Source: Flavobacterium collinsii
GTDB taxonomy: Bacteria > Bacteroidota > Bacteroidia > Flavobacteriales > Flavobacteriaceae
DNA: 48,298 bases
Assembly: GCF_902804485.1 (NCBI RefSeq)
Contig: NZ_CADCST010000127.1
Location: 1-48,298 of the forward strand
Reading direction: 5' to 3'
Part shown: piece after piece, positions 23,600 through 32,604 of the stretch
Position numbering within the stretch: the stretch's first letter is position 1
Layout: the number at the start of each line of letters is the position of its first letter
Program-made: the position numbers and the translations under genes
Notes under the pieces: model-generated
What the model saw: only the letters and a program-made list of their open reading frames with translations
Databases searched by the model: none
What the model was told of the DNA's origin: nothing

Positions 23600-24325
23600 T
23601 TATTTTTTGTCCTGCATGGCGAATACTTTTTTCAATAAAGGAGATGTTCTCGCATTGATATTGGTACGGATGTCTTTTTCTTCGACAGCAATCATTTTAA
23701 AAACACCTGCCAAAGCCTGATTCGTTGTATAATCAGTCAAATCAGGGTTTACTTTTCGCACTAAAGGGATGGTGTTGTATTTCTTGATTATGTTTGTCCA
23801 GACTACATCGGCACCTACTTTTTCAAAAGAAGTTTTGATTACCGGATTGAATTTTCCGTATAAAGCAGTTGTAGTACTGTTTTGTAAATAGCTGGTTGCG
23901 GCGTTTTCGCTGCCCAGTAAAATGTTTTTGGCATCAGCAAAAGACATGTTTTTAACTGCGGAAATAAATATTGGAGTTGCTTCTTTAACGGCATCTTCGG
24001 CAGCGCGATTGAGTACTTTGATACCTTCATCTGCAAGAGATGATAATCCGATTCTTCGCAAGGTAGCATCAACCCTTTGTAATTCTTCCGGCATTAAGAT
24101 TTTTACAGCCTCATTTTTATAAAAACCATCCTCAGCGGTTAATTTGCTTACTTGCTGCGTAATTCCTTTGTTTAAGGCTTCTTTTAATCCCGAAGCGATG
24201 TCGATACCACTGTTGCCTTTAATTTTTGACGACAATTGTGATAATTGATCTAAGGTTTTTTGTACCTGAGCATAAGAACTAAAAGAAAATGTAAGGGCAA
24301 GTGATAGAATTAAAATCTTTTTCAT
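23600..24325 (-). CDS. Exported DUF4197 protein
   Basis: A 241-aa protein with a signal peptide (MKKILILSLALTFSFSSYAQ). The mature part carries SGLKEALNKGITQQVSKLTA, GFYKNEAVKILMPEELQRVD, AVKNMSFADAKNILLGSENA and ATSYLQNSTTTALYGKFNPV, the DUF4197 series. It is an all-helical periplasmic family of unknown function with no catalytic residues proposed. It has 241 aa, the normal length. It may be transcribed with purU (40 bp gap), but no functional link is known. Confidence 0.92.
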   Translation of the reverse strand: MKKILILSLALTFSFSSYAQVQKTLDQLSQLSSKIKGNSGIDIASGLKEALNKGITQQVSKLTAEDGFYKNEAVKILMPEELQRVDATLRRIGLSSLADEGIKVLNRAAEDAVKEATPIFISAVKNMSFADAKNILLGSENAATSYLQNSTTTALYGKFNPVIKTSFEKVGADVVWTNIIKKYNTIPLVRKVNPDLTDYTTNQALAGVFKMIAVEEKDIRTNINARTSPLLKKVFAMQDKK

Positions 24326-24431
24326 TAAATGAGTTTTATAAGTTTCAAAAATACTACTTATTCAAAAATAAAGCCACAATTTTATTTCAGGAGGTTAAAC
24401 AATTTGTTGCATCCTTAACAATGTTCTTTGG

Positions 24432-24765
24432 GAGGTTCTAAGGTGCTGAGGTTCTGAGGGACTAAGTTTTTACTGTTTTTTGTTTCTGATAACCCGTTGG
24501 GTGTAATTGCTTTTAACACATAGTAACATAGATTCGGTATCTATAAAAAAGACGTTTTACTTCATTTAAATAGACATAGCCTCTTATGTGAAAGAAATAT
24601 ATTTCTTTTTGGGTCTCTTTTTACACTTAAATTCTATGTTTCTATGTGTTAAATCATCTTTTTGTTAATTGCACCCAACCGGTTTCTGATGAATAAATCA
24701 GTCAGAATTATTATTCTATTTTACTAAAGCCTCTTCCTCTTAGTAACTCAGGACCTTAGTACCTT
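24432..24765. repeat. Nested palindrome containing 155-bp dispersed repeat, copy 1 (24501-24655)
   Basis: Outer arms AAGGTGCTGAGGTTCTGAGG (from 24440) and the inverse CAGGACCTTAGTACCTT (to 24765), imperfect; next GTTGGGTGTAATTG with AATTGCACCCAAC; next TTTTAACACATAG-AACATAG (24511-24532) with CTATGTTTCTATGTGTTAAA (24634-24653); innermost AAAGAAATATATTTCTTT (24592-24609). The 155-bp core 24501-24655 recurs at 26359-26513. No ORF in this 538-bp gap. Confidence 0.75.
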
Positions 24766-24796
24766 TTTTGAGTAATAGGAGTAGGTGGTATAAATG

Positions 24797-24832
24797 CAAA
24801 AGAGGCTCAATTGCTAAAATTGAACCTCTTTT
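24797..24832 (-). terminator. Terminator of the secreted-protein gene
   Basis: Stem AAAAGAGG-TCAATT with AATTGA-CCTCTTTT (one internal mismatch), loop GCTAAA region; on the minus strand flanked by T residues. Lies 32 bp past the stop of the 24864-26123 gene. Confidence 0.65.
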
Positions 24833-24863
24833 AATTTTTTGTACTTCGTAGTACTATGTATTT

Positions 24864-26123
24864 TTATTTTTGGATTACAAATTTACCGTCTTTCTCACAG
24901 TAAACATCATTTGAGTTGGATTCGTATTTTTTAAAGCATGAATCTCCAGTTTTTTCGACCAAAATAAAACTGTTATCATACGAAATGAATTTTAACTCAA
25001 GACCTTTATCAGTAGTGATTGTTGTTTTATCATTAACTACTACAAAATCAACTTCTCCATTATCTTTGTAAGCCCAAACTTTTGCGGCAGTTGGATCATT
25101 AGAATCCATAATACTTCCCTCTGCACGATTGGCAAAACGATCGGTTTTTAATTTTCCTGTCAGTTTTTTATCATTTTGAGACACGCTTCCGTTGATATAG
25201 ATAAAGTAAGCCGAATCAAATGTTGGGTTTTCAACTTTAGCAGTTAAGTTTTTTTGGTTAACCGTCATTAAACTTGTAATATTTGCTTGAGCTTCGCCTG
25301 GCCATAAACTAATCATACCGGCACCTTGTTTAGCTGTTTCAAGATATTCTAAAGATTTATCAAAGTTTAACAGAAACATTTGTGTCAAGGCTAAGTTCAG
25401 GTAAATTACTTTGTTGTAATCTTTCGGCTTTAATTTTTTGTATTCTTTACCAACATAACTCAAATAGAATTTTTCTAATTCTGAAAGGTAGGATTGGTCT
25501 AAAGAATTGGCAGCAATTTTGTTTAAAAATTCATCTGTTTTAGTGTTAAACTCAACAAGTTCGCTAAACTCCTCCGCTTTTTCAAATAAACCGTAGTTTA
25601 AAGTAAATTCTTTTTCAGTAATAAGAATGTTATTGTCACTAAGGTATTTATATCCTATATTATTCAAATCGCTGGCTAAGCTTTGATTTGGTTTTCCGTT
25701 AACATAAGTACCAGAATACATTCTGGCATTTGTACCTTTTTCATATAAGATTTCATTGTTTTTTCCTAAAACTAAATATTTGAAATCTCCATCTAAAAGG
25801 TAAGTACCATTATCGGCTCTTTTATAAGTAGCTCCTTTGTACCCCATTAAAACGCGAACGTCGGGATTGGTTGTATCTTTTTTAGTGTAATCTTCAATTG
25901 TATTTTTAGTAACATTATGCTCATAAGTTTTTGAATTCTTCTTGGCATATGTTGCATTCCAAGTGTCATCTCCTTGAATGATAATGTTATATGTTTTAAT
26001 GTTTTTAAAAGAGTCTGATTTTGGGATGGTAATTTTAACTTTTTTCTTGTTAGTGTCTGCTTTTTGAGCATAAGAAGTACCGCTGATTAGGGCTAGCAGC
26101 AAGAACATTGTAATTTTTTTCAT
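24864..26123 (-). CDS. Secreted hypothetical protein
   Basis: A 419-aa protein with a signal peptide (MKKITMFLLLALISGTSYAQ); the ATG at 26121-26123 is preferred over an ORF extension of six codons. Residues about 20-130 are beta-rich, with an MGYKGATYKRADNGTYLLDG segment resembling MORN/toxin-22-like 'write-back' repeats (GDFKYLVLGKNNEILYEKGT). Residues about 165-260 are helical and TPR-like (YNKVIYLNLALTQMFLLNFD, SLEYLETAKQGAG). The C-terminal part is again beta-rich, ending KKYESNSNDVYCEKDGKFVI. No sorting domain or lipobox. Family not recognised. It lies alone between two direct copies of a 155-bp repeat. Confidence 0.75.
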   Translation of the reverse strand: MKKITMFLLLALISGTSYAQKADTNKKKVKITIPKSDSFKNIKTYNIIIQGDDTWNATYAKKNSKTYEHNVTKNTIEDYTKKDTTNPDVRVLMGYKGATYKRADNGTYLLDGDFKYLVLGKNNEILYEKGTNARMYSGTYVNGKPNQSLASDLNNIGYKYLSDNNILITEKEFTLNYGLFEKAEEFSELVEFNTKTDEFLNKIAANSLDQSYLSELEKFYLSYVGKEYKKLKPKDYNKVIYLNLALTQMFLLNFDKSLEYLETAKQGAGMISLWPGEAQANITSLMTVNQKNLTAKVENPTFDSAYFIYINGSVSQNDKKLTGKLKTDRFANRAEGSIMDSNDPTAAKVWAYKDNGEVDFVVVNDKTTITTDKGLELKFISYDNSFILVEKTGDSCFKKYESNSNDVYCEKDGKFVIQK

Positions 26124-26358
26124 AGGTTTATTTTTGCCCAAATATAGGAATATGGACGTGAAGCAAACTACTAAAAAGAATGTTTTTAAAGGAAAAAAAT
26201 CGTGCGAAATAAACGGTATTCCATCAGTTGTTTACACAGATGGATCTTAGAATTAGTGTTGAATCTGGTTGGTTTGGAGTGTAATTTTATTTTAAAAGAA
26301 TTATAGATTTATTACTTAGGGATTATTTTGAAACAATTTAGTAACTCAGATCTGTTAA

Positions 26359-26513
26359 GTGTAATTCATTTTAACACATAGTGACATAGGTACTCCGTCC
26401 GCAAAAAAGGCGTTTCACTTCATTTAAATACATATAACCTGCTATGTGAAAGAAATGTATTTCTTTTTTCCTTCTCTTTTACACCTAAATTCTATGTTTC
26501 TATGTGTTAAATC
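26359..26513. repeat. 155-bp dispersed repeat, copy 2
   Basis: Same length and orientation as 24501-24655, roughly 80% identical by eye, with ATTTTAACACATAG at the left and CTATGTTTCTATGTGTTAAA at the right as inverted arms. It is the main content of the 455-bp gap 26124-26578. Together with copy 1 it brackets one gene in direct orientation. Confidence 0.8.
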
Positions 26514-26578
26514 AATTTTCTGATATTTACATTTAATGGGGTAAAATTGGGATAAAAGTATAGTGTAGATCGTATTTT

Positions 26579-26998
26579 TTATTTTTTTAGTAAATCAATT
26601 TTTTCTTTAGTGTCTTCAACATAAAGACTCATTTCATCGTATTTCCAGGTTCCGTTTTTGGTACCCACCACAAATAAAGTTCCTCTGCTTTTAGAACCTC
26701 GTATTGGAATTTGTAAGTTGCAATGTTCTATGCTATTAGTTGAATTAACACTGCCTGAGGCAATTCCGTTATCTTCAATTGGGCTGCCCAATTTCTCCAG
26801 TACTATGGTGTTATGCTGTGCTTCGTTCATGGCAGCTTTATAAGAATCAGATTCTTTGAGCATAGAAGTTATTCCAAAGAAAAGTCCGGTAAGAAACAAA
26901 CCAAAAAGGACTAAAAGGCTCAAACATCCTGTTGGTACAAACCATTTCCAGTTTCTGTCCCACCAGCTTTTTCTAACTTCAGTATAATCGTCTTCCAT
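26579..26998 (-). CDS. Coa1-like (cytochrome oxidase assembly factor 1 family) membrane protein
   Basis: A 139-aa protein: a charged N terminus with KSWWDRNWKWFVPTGCL, one membrane segment (about 20-43) and a small extracytoplasmic domain containing YKAAMNEAQHNTIVLEKLGS, then IASGSVNST, LQIPIRGSKSRGTLFVVGTK and GTWKYDEMSLYV. This order matches the bacterial Coa1 family, related to a mitochondrial respiratory complex IV assembly factor. No cytochrome oxidase genes are nearby, so the name gives homology, not function. The start codon lies 5 bp from an 18-bp inverted repeat arm that could affect translation. Confidence 0.82.
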   Translation of the reverse strand: MEDDYTEVRKSWWDRNWKWFVPTGCLSLLVLFGLFLTGLFFGITSMLKESDSYKAAMNEAQHNTIVLEKLGSPIEDNGIASGSVNSTNSIEHCNLQIPIRGSKSRGTLFVVGTKNGTWKYDEMSLYVEDTKEKIDLLKK

Positions 26999-27003
26999 AA
27001 AAA

Positions 27004-27082
27004 GGGTAATTTTAGATTTGAGTTTGAATGATTAAAGATACTATTATTCTTCCAAACTCTAAATTCAAATCTAAAATTACCC
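27004..27082 (-). promoter_or_regulatory. 18-bp inverted repeat in the coa1-like leader
   Basis: Perfect arms GGGTAATTTTAGATTTGA (27004-27021) and TCAAATCTAAAATTACCC (27065-27082) with a 43-nt loop. On the minus-strand mRNA the 3' arm ends 5 nt before the ATG, so the hairpin would cover the ribosome landing site. The loop holds TATCTTTA, a near match to TAnnTTTG, so alternatively it contains the promoter. Confidence 0.6.
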
Positions 27083-27146
27083 TATTAAAAATTACAGCTT
27101 CAATTACAGATCTTTTGATGAAGAGAACTAGCTAATTGGTTAAATT

Positions 27147-28721
27147 TTACTTAGATACTACTCCCGTCTGAGGAGAAACCGTTTTGTTTAATTCACCATC
27201 TCGCTCATAAACATCCTGAAAGAAACCAATTTCTCCATTTTCATTGACTAGCGAAGTAAAATATGTAATATAAATAGGTACTTTTTTAGTTAGTTTAAAA
27301 CTGTTTTCTGTTTTACCCGCCATAGCTTTATCTATTTTATCGGGAGTCCATTCAGGATAATCTTTAAGCATGGCAGCAGCTAATTCTTTAGCCATTTTTA
27401 TGTTTATACAACCATGGCTGAACGTTTTTTTTTCAAAATCGAATAAAGTTTTAGATGGAGTATCATGCATATAGATGTCATCAGGGTTCGGAAACATAAA
27501 TTTTACTAATCCTAATGAGTTTTCAGGACCTGGTTTTTGTCTTACCTGACCATTTACTATTTCCATATTATGTTTGGCAAGATAATTTTTATCCTCAGCG
27601 ATTTTACTTTTCAACTCATTGTTTACAATACTTTGCGGAACGGTCCAATAAGGGCTAAAAACGATTTTCTCAATTTCGCCATTAAAAATGGTTGTTTTTG
27701 TTAATGGTGCTCCAACAAAGACACTCGAAGACAGTTGCACCTTCCCATTTTTTACATAAATCAATTCGTACGAAGGAACGTTGACTAAAACATACTCATC
27801 GCAACCGGCCATTTGATCCGAAATAATGCGACATCTCTCCATGTTAAGTTTTAGGGTCTCCATTTTATCAGCAAGAGGAACATTCATTTCTTTAATATGT
27901 TCTTCTGCTAAAATATAGTTAGGTTTGAAACCGTTACGAACTTTATATTTCATTACCGCATCCATTAATTCACGGTCGTAAACGTTACTTTTAGAATCCT
28001 TTTTTAAATCCCCAAATAAGTATAAACGGGTTCGGACTTGGGAGATAGTATTTGAAACAGCATCCGGACGTAAATCTTTATAAGGTGTTTCTTCCGGAAC
28101 AATAGGCTTCCATTTATTAGAACGGTCTAGTTTTTTATATTTTTTCAGAACGTCCTGTAATTTATAATATTGATCATAGGTTACTTTAATATTTTCAGTG
28201 GTCGAAGTAGTGGCTTCTTCGATTGTACTGTAATTTAAAAAATCTTTCAGCATAGCATCATACGACATTTTTTTTCCGGCATCTGCATTACTTTTTTTGG
28301 CGTAAGCAATATATAGAGAACTCAAAAGCATATCTGCATCTGTTTTAGACAGCTTTGTTGCTGAAGAAGAAAAAAGAGCATCGATTTCTTTTTGATAAGG
28401 AACAACCAAATCATTCGTTTTTTTAGTTTTTTGATATAATGCAGAACCAAACTCATTGATGGCATCTTCATCAAACCAAATAGTTCCCGGAGTTCTGTTT
28501 TTGTATAATGACATGACGTCAGACTTATATTTTTTCAAATCAGAATATCTTTTAAAGAAGTCATTTGAAATTTCGTTTACATTATCAGAACCTAAATTCT
28601 TGTAAACGGGCGCGAAAGTTGAAGTTTTTTTATAAAAAACGTTCTTATGATCAGTTTTGGCAAAAGACGAAACAAAAAAACTTAGAACTATAATTAGGCT
28701 GAGTGGATATAATGTTTTCAT
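27147..28721 (-). CDS. Murein L,D-transpeptidase (YcbB/LdtD-like)
   Basis: A 524-aa protein with a signal peptide (about 1-21). Middle region (about 215-285) resembles a peptidoglycan-binding domain (SQVRTRLYLFGDLK, LMDAVMKYKVRNGFKPN). The YkuD catalytic domain runs from about 307 to 480: YVLVNVPSYELIYVKNGKV, His419 in IYMHDTPS and the catalytic Cys438 in TFSHGCINIKMAKELA. It cross-links or remodels peptidoglycan by 3-3 links in the periplasm. Length and order match the LdtD type. An unusual point is the fairly long N-terminal helical part (about 45-200). Divergent from icmF across a 302-bp gap. Confidence 0.92.
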   Translation of the reverse strand: MKTLYPLSLIIVLSFFVSSFAKTDHKNVFYKKTSTFAPVYKNLGSDNVNEISNDFFKRYSDLKKYKSDVMSLYKNRTPGTIWFDEDAINEFGSALYQKTKKTNDLVVPYQKEIDALFSSSATKLSKTDADMLLSSLYIAYAKKSNADAGKKMSYDAMLKDFLNYSTIEEATTSTTENIKVTYDQYYKLQDVLKKYKKLDRSNKWKPIVPEETPYKDLRPDAVSNTISQVRTRLYLFGDLKKDSKSNVYDRELMDAVMKYKVRNGFKPNYILAEEHIKEMNVPLADKMETLKLNMERCRIISDQMAGCDEYVLVNVPSYELIYVKNGKVQLSSSVFVGAPLTKTTIFNGEIEKIVFSPYWTVPQSIVNNELKSKIAEDKNYLAKHNMEIVNGQVRQKPGPENSLGLVKFMFPNPDDIYMHDTPSKTLFDFEKKTFSHGCINIKMAKELAAAMLKDYPEWTPDKIDKAMAGKTENSFKLTKKVPIYITYFTSLVNENGEIGFFQDVYERDGELNKTVSPQTGVVSK

Positions 28722-29023
28722 TTTTTAAATTTTTACGGTGTTACTTTTGTAGGTAGTTTTAGGTAAAAATTTGGGGTTTTTCTATACTACTAAATTACTT
28801 TACAATGTTGATTTACAGGTTCTTGTATTTTGTTTAAATATTTCAAGATTTCCATGTTGTTAACCTTTTTATAAGACTTATATAGGATAAATCAACTTAG
28901 TTTTCAAATTGTTACCCCTCTAAAAGAAAAAAGATTCTTTTTTTTGTTAACAAAAAGATATTAGCATGATCAAATGTTGTAATATTTTGTAAATTGCTCC
29001 CTTAAAATTATCATATTCATAAA
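28722..29023. other. 302-bp divergent promoter region
   Basis: Lies between the L,D-transpeptidase (-) and icmF (+) genes. On the minus strand TAATTTAG (about 28791-28798) is a possible -7 element. For icmF only AT-rich sequence with ATATTTTG near 28980 was seen, not a full consensus. No repeats or ORFs. Confidence 0.5.
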
Positions 29024-32000
29024 ATGGAACAACAAATACCATATATTCCTAAAAATAAAGTAAGAATTGTAACCGCAGCGTCTCTTTTTGACGGACATGA
29101 TGCAGCGATAAACATTATGCGTCGTATTATTCAGTCAACCGGAGTTGAGGTCATTCACCTTGGGCACGACCGTAGTGTCGAGGAAGTGGTAAATACTGCT
29201 ATTCAGGAAGACGCGAATGCGATTGCGATGACATCGTATCAGGGAGGACATAATGAATATTTTAAATACATGTATGACTTGCTGAAAGAAAAAGGAGCAG
29301 GACACATTAAAATTTTTGGAGGCGGAGGCGGAGTAATCCTTCCAAGCGAAATTTCAGAATTACACGAGTATGGTATCACGAGAATTTATTCTCCGGATGA
29401 TGGTCGTTCTTTAGGTTTACAAGGAATGATTAATGATTTGGTGCAACGTTCCGATTATCCAATTGGAGATCAGTTAAACGGAGAAATCGATCATATCGAA
29501 AATAAAATTCCAACAGCAATTGCACGTTTGATTTCGGCAGCAGAAAACTTTCCTGAAATCGCAAAACCTGTTTTTGATCAGATTCACGAAAGCAATACCG
29601 ATTCTAAAATTCCGGTTCTTGGAATTACCGGAACAGGTGGAGCCGGAAAATCTTCTTTGGTAGATGAACTGGTTCGTCGCTTTTTAATTGATTTTCCTGA
29701 GAAAACAATCGGATTGATTTCTGTCGATCCGTCAAAAAGAAAAACAGGAGGAGCATTATTGGGAGACAGAATCCGTATGAATGCCATTAACAATCCTCGT
29801 GTGTATATGCGTTCGCTGGCGACACGTCAGTCGAATTTGGCATTGTCTAAATATGTTGCTGAGGCCATTCAGGTTTTAAAAGCAGCAAAATACGATTTGA
29901 TCATTCTTGAAACTTCAGGAATCGGACAATCAGATACCGAGATTATGGACCACTCTGATGTGTCCTTATATGTAATGACACCAGAGTTTGGAGCAGCAAC
30001 ACAATTGGAGAAAATCGACATGCTTGATTTTGCCGATTTGGTCGCTTTGAACAAGTTTGACAAAAGAGGGGCATTAGACGCCATTCGTGACGTTAAAAAG
30101 CAGTACCAGCGCAATCATAATTTATGGGATAAAAATCCGGATGAAATGCCGGTTTTCGGAACCATCGCTTCTCAGTTTAACGATCCGGGAATGAACACGC
30201 TTTATAAAGCGATCATGGACAAGATTGTAGAGAAAACACAATCGGAGTTGAAATCTACTTTTCAGATTACGAAGGAAATGAGCGAGAAAATTTTCGTGAT
30301 TCCACCACACAGAACCCGTTATTTATCAGAAATTGCAGAGAACAACCGATCTTATGACGAAAGTGCTCTTTTGCAACAAAAAGTAGCACAAAAATTATAC
30401 GGGATCTTTAAAACCATAGAAACGGTTTCAGGGAAAGTTCCGCAAATTAATAAAGCAGGAATCGATGATTCGACTGTTTTACCAAGCGCTACGGAAGCAC
30501 ATGACGAAAACAGAATCTTTTTAAACCTGTTACTCAATCAGTTTGATAAGGTAAAAATGGATTTAGATCCATACAACTGGGAAATTATTTTGAATTGGGA
30601 CGAAAAAGTAGCCAAATATAAAAATCCGGTGTACAGCTTTAAAGTACGAGATAAAGAAATTAAAATCGCTACACATTCAGAAAGTTTGTCGCATTTGCAA
30701 ATTCCAAAAATTGCTTTACCTAAGTACGAAGCCTGGGGAGATGTATTACGTTGGAATTTACAAGAAAACGTTCCGGGAGAATTTCCGTTTGCGTCAGGAT
30801 TGTACCCGTTTAAACGTGAAGGCGAAGATCCGTCAAGAATGTTTGCAGGAGAGGGCGGACCGGAAAGAACCAACAAACGTTTTCATTATGTGAGTGCAGG
30901 ATTGCCGGCAAAACGACTTTCGACTGCCTTTGATAGTGTGACTTTGTATGGAAACGATCCGGATATTCGTCCTGATATTTATGGAAAAATCGGTAATGCC
31001 GGAGTTTCTATTTGTTGTCTTGACGATGCTAAGAAACTGTATTCAGGTTTCGATTTGGTTCATGCTTTAACCTCGGTGAGTATGACCATCAACGGACCAG
31101 CGCCAATGTTGTTAGGTTTCTTTATGAACGCAGCGATTGATCAGCAATGCGAATATTACATCAAAGCCAATGATTTAGAGAAAGAAGTTGAAGCCAAAAT
31201 CAACAAAATATATAAGGAAAAAGGAACAGAACGTCCGAAATACCAAGGCGATTTACCGGAAGGAAACAACGGTTTGGGATTAATGCTTTTGGGGGTTACC
31301 GGAGATCAGGTTTTGCCTTTGGACGTTTATAACGATATCAAAGTAAAAACCTTATCGCAAGTTCGTGGAACCGTTCAGGCCGATATTTTGAAAGAAGATC
31401 AGGCACAAAACACCTGTATTTTCTCTACCGAATTTGCCTTGCGATTAATGGGTGACGTTCAGGAATATTTTATTACACAAAACGTTCGTAATTTTTACTC
31501 CGTTTCGATTTCAGGATATCATATTGCCGAGGCAGGAGCAAACCCAATTACACAGTTGGCCTTTACGCTTTCGAATGGTTTCACTTACGTGGAATATTAC
31601 TTAAGCCGTGGTATGAACATCAACGATTTTGGACCAAACTTATCGTTCTTCTTCTCGAATGGAGTAGATCCTGAGTATTCAGTAATCGGACGTGTGGCAC
31701 GTAAAATTTGGGCAAAAGCCATGAAAAACAAATACGGAGCCAATGAAAGAGCGCAAATGCTAAAATATCATATTCAAACTTCCGGGCGTTCATTACACGC
31801 ACAGGAAATTGATTTCAACGATATCAGAACGACATTGCAGGCTTTGTATGCGATTTACGACAACTGTAATTCATTGCACACTAATGCTTACGACGAAGCG
31901 ATTACCACACCAACCGAAGAATCAGTGCGCAGAGCAATGGCGATTCAGTTGATTATCAATAAAGAATTAGGTCTGGCGAAAAACGAAAATCCAATCCAGG

Positions 32001-32464
32001 GATCGTTTATCATCGAAGAATTAACCGATTTGGTAGAAGCTGCCGTTTTACAGGAATTCGACCGCATTACAGAGCGTGGTGGAGTTTTGGGAGCTATGGA
32101 AACCATGTACCAACGTTCTAAAATTCAGGAAGAAAGTTTGTATTACGAAACCCTAAAACACAACGGAGATTTCCCAATTGTGGGGGTAAACACCTTCCTG
32201 AGTTCAAAAGGATCTCCAACAGTAATTCCGGCGGAAGTAATACGCGCTACCGAAGAAGAAAAACAATATCAGATTACGATGCTCGATAACTTACGCCAGT
32301 TCCACGAAGCAAAAGTAAACGAGCATTTAAGTAAGCTACAAGAAGCCGCCATTAAAAACGAAAACTTATTCGCTCATTTAATGGAAGCTACAAAAGTTTG
32401 TTCGCTGGGTCAGATTACTTCAGCCTTGTTTGAAGTAGGCGGGCAGTATAGAAGGAACATGTAG
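29024..32464 (+). CDS. icmF: Fused isobutyryl-CoA mutase (IcmF): B12-binding, G-protein chaperone and mutase domains
   Basis: A 1146-aa fusion. Residues 1-140 bind adenosylcobalamin (DGHDAAINIMRR with axial His25, LGHDRSVEEVV); about 195-420 are a MeaI/ArgK-type GTPase (Walker A GTGGAGKSS at 203-211, SVDPSKRKTGGALLGDRIRM, NKFD); about 530-1146 are the mutase TIM barrel, with the IcmF hallmark FKREGEDPSRMFAGEGGPER and RLSTAFDSVTLYG. Interconverts isobutyryl-CoA and n-butyryl-CoA (some members accept isovaleryl/pivalyl-CoA). Often annotated as methylmalonyl-CoA mutase, but the N-terminal domain order and substrate-site segment are those of IcmF. Cytoplasmic; no acyl-CoA genes adjoin it. Codon use is rather GC-richer than its neighbours, as in highly expressed genes. 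Confidence 0.93.
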   Translation: MEQQIPYIPKNKVRIVTAASLFDGHDAAINIMRRIIQSTGVEVIHLGHDRSVEEVVNTAIQEDANAIAMTSYQGGHNEYFKYMYDLLKEKGAGHIKIFGGGGGVILPSEISELHEYGITRIYSPDDGRSLGLQGMINDLVQRSDYPIGDQLNGEIDHIENKIPTAIARLISAAENFPEIAKPVFDQIHESNTDSKIPVLGITGTGGAGKSSLVDELVRRFLIDFPEKTIGLISVDPSKRKTGGALLGDRIRMNAINNPRVYMRSLATRQSNLALSKYVAEAIQVLKAAKYDLIILETSGIGQSDTEIMDHSDVSLYVMTPEFGAATQLEKIDMLDFADLVALNKFDKRGALDAIRDVKKQYQRNHNLWDKNPDEMPVFGTIASQFNDPGMNTLYKAIMDKIVEKTQSELKSTFQITKEMSEKIFVIPPHRTRYLSEIAENNRSYDESALLQQKVAQKLYGIFKTIETVSGKVPQINKAGIDDSTVLPSATEAHDENRIFLNLLLNQFDKVKMDLDPYNWEIILNWDEKVAKYKNPVYSFKVRDKEIKIATHSESLSHLQIPKIALPKYEAWGDVLRWNLQENVPGEFPFASGLYPFKREGEDPSRMFAGEGGPERTNKRFHYVSAGLPAKRLSTAFDSVTLYGNDPDIRPDIYGKIGNAGVSICCLDDAKKLYSGFDLVHALTSVSMTINGPAPMLLGFFMNAAIDQQCEYYIKANDLEKEVEAKINKIYKEKGTERPKYQGDLPEGNNGLGLMLLGVTGDQVLPLDVYNDIKVKTLSQVRGTVQADILKEDQAQNTCIFSTEFALRLMGDVQEYFITQNVRNFYSVSISGYHIAEAGANPITQLAFTLSNGFTYVEYYLSRGMNINDFGPNLSFFFSNGVDPEYSVIGRVARKIWAKAMKNKYGANERAQMLKYHIQTSGRSLHAQEIDFNDIRTTLQALYAIYDNCNSLHTNAYDEAITTPTEESVRRAMAIQLIINKELGLAKNENPIQGSFIIEELTDLVEAAVLQEFDRITERGGVLGAMETMYQRSKIQEESLYYETLKHNGDFPIVGVNTFLSSKGSPTVIPAEVIRATEEEKQYQITMLDNLRQFHEAKVNEHLSKLQEAAIKNENLFAHLMEATKVCSLGQITSALFEVGGQYRRNM

Positions 32465-32481
32465 CTATTTTGAGAATCAAT

Positions 32482-32520
32482 AAAATAGAGGATTAGTTTT
32501 TTAATTAATCCTCTATTTTT
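32482..32520 (+). terminator. Terminator of icmF
   Basis: Perfect 13-bp stem AAATAGAGGATTA/TAATCCTCTATTT (32482-32494, 32505-32517), loop of 10, then T-run. Confidence 0.85.
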
Positions 32521-32604
32521 TTTACTACTTTTTAATTATTAATATATATTTACGTACTAATTTTTCAAGCTATTGTCTAATTAAATTTATACTATTAAAA
32601 TCCT

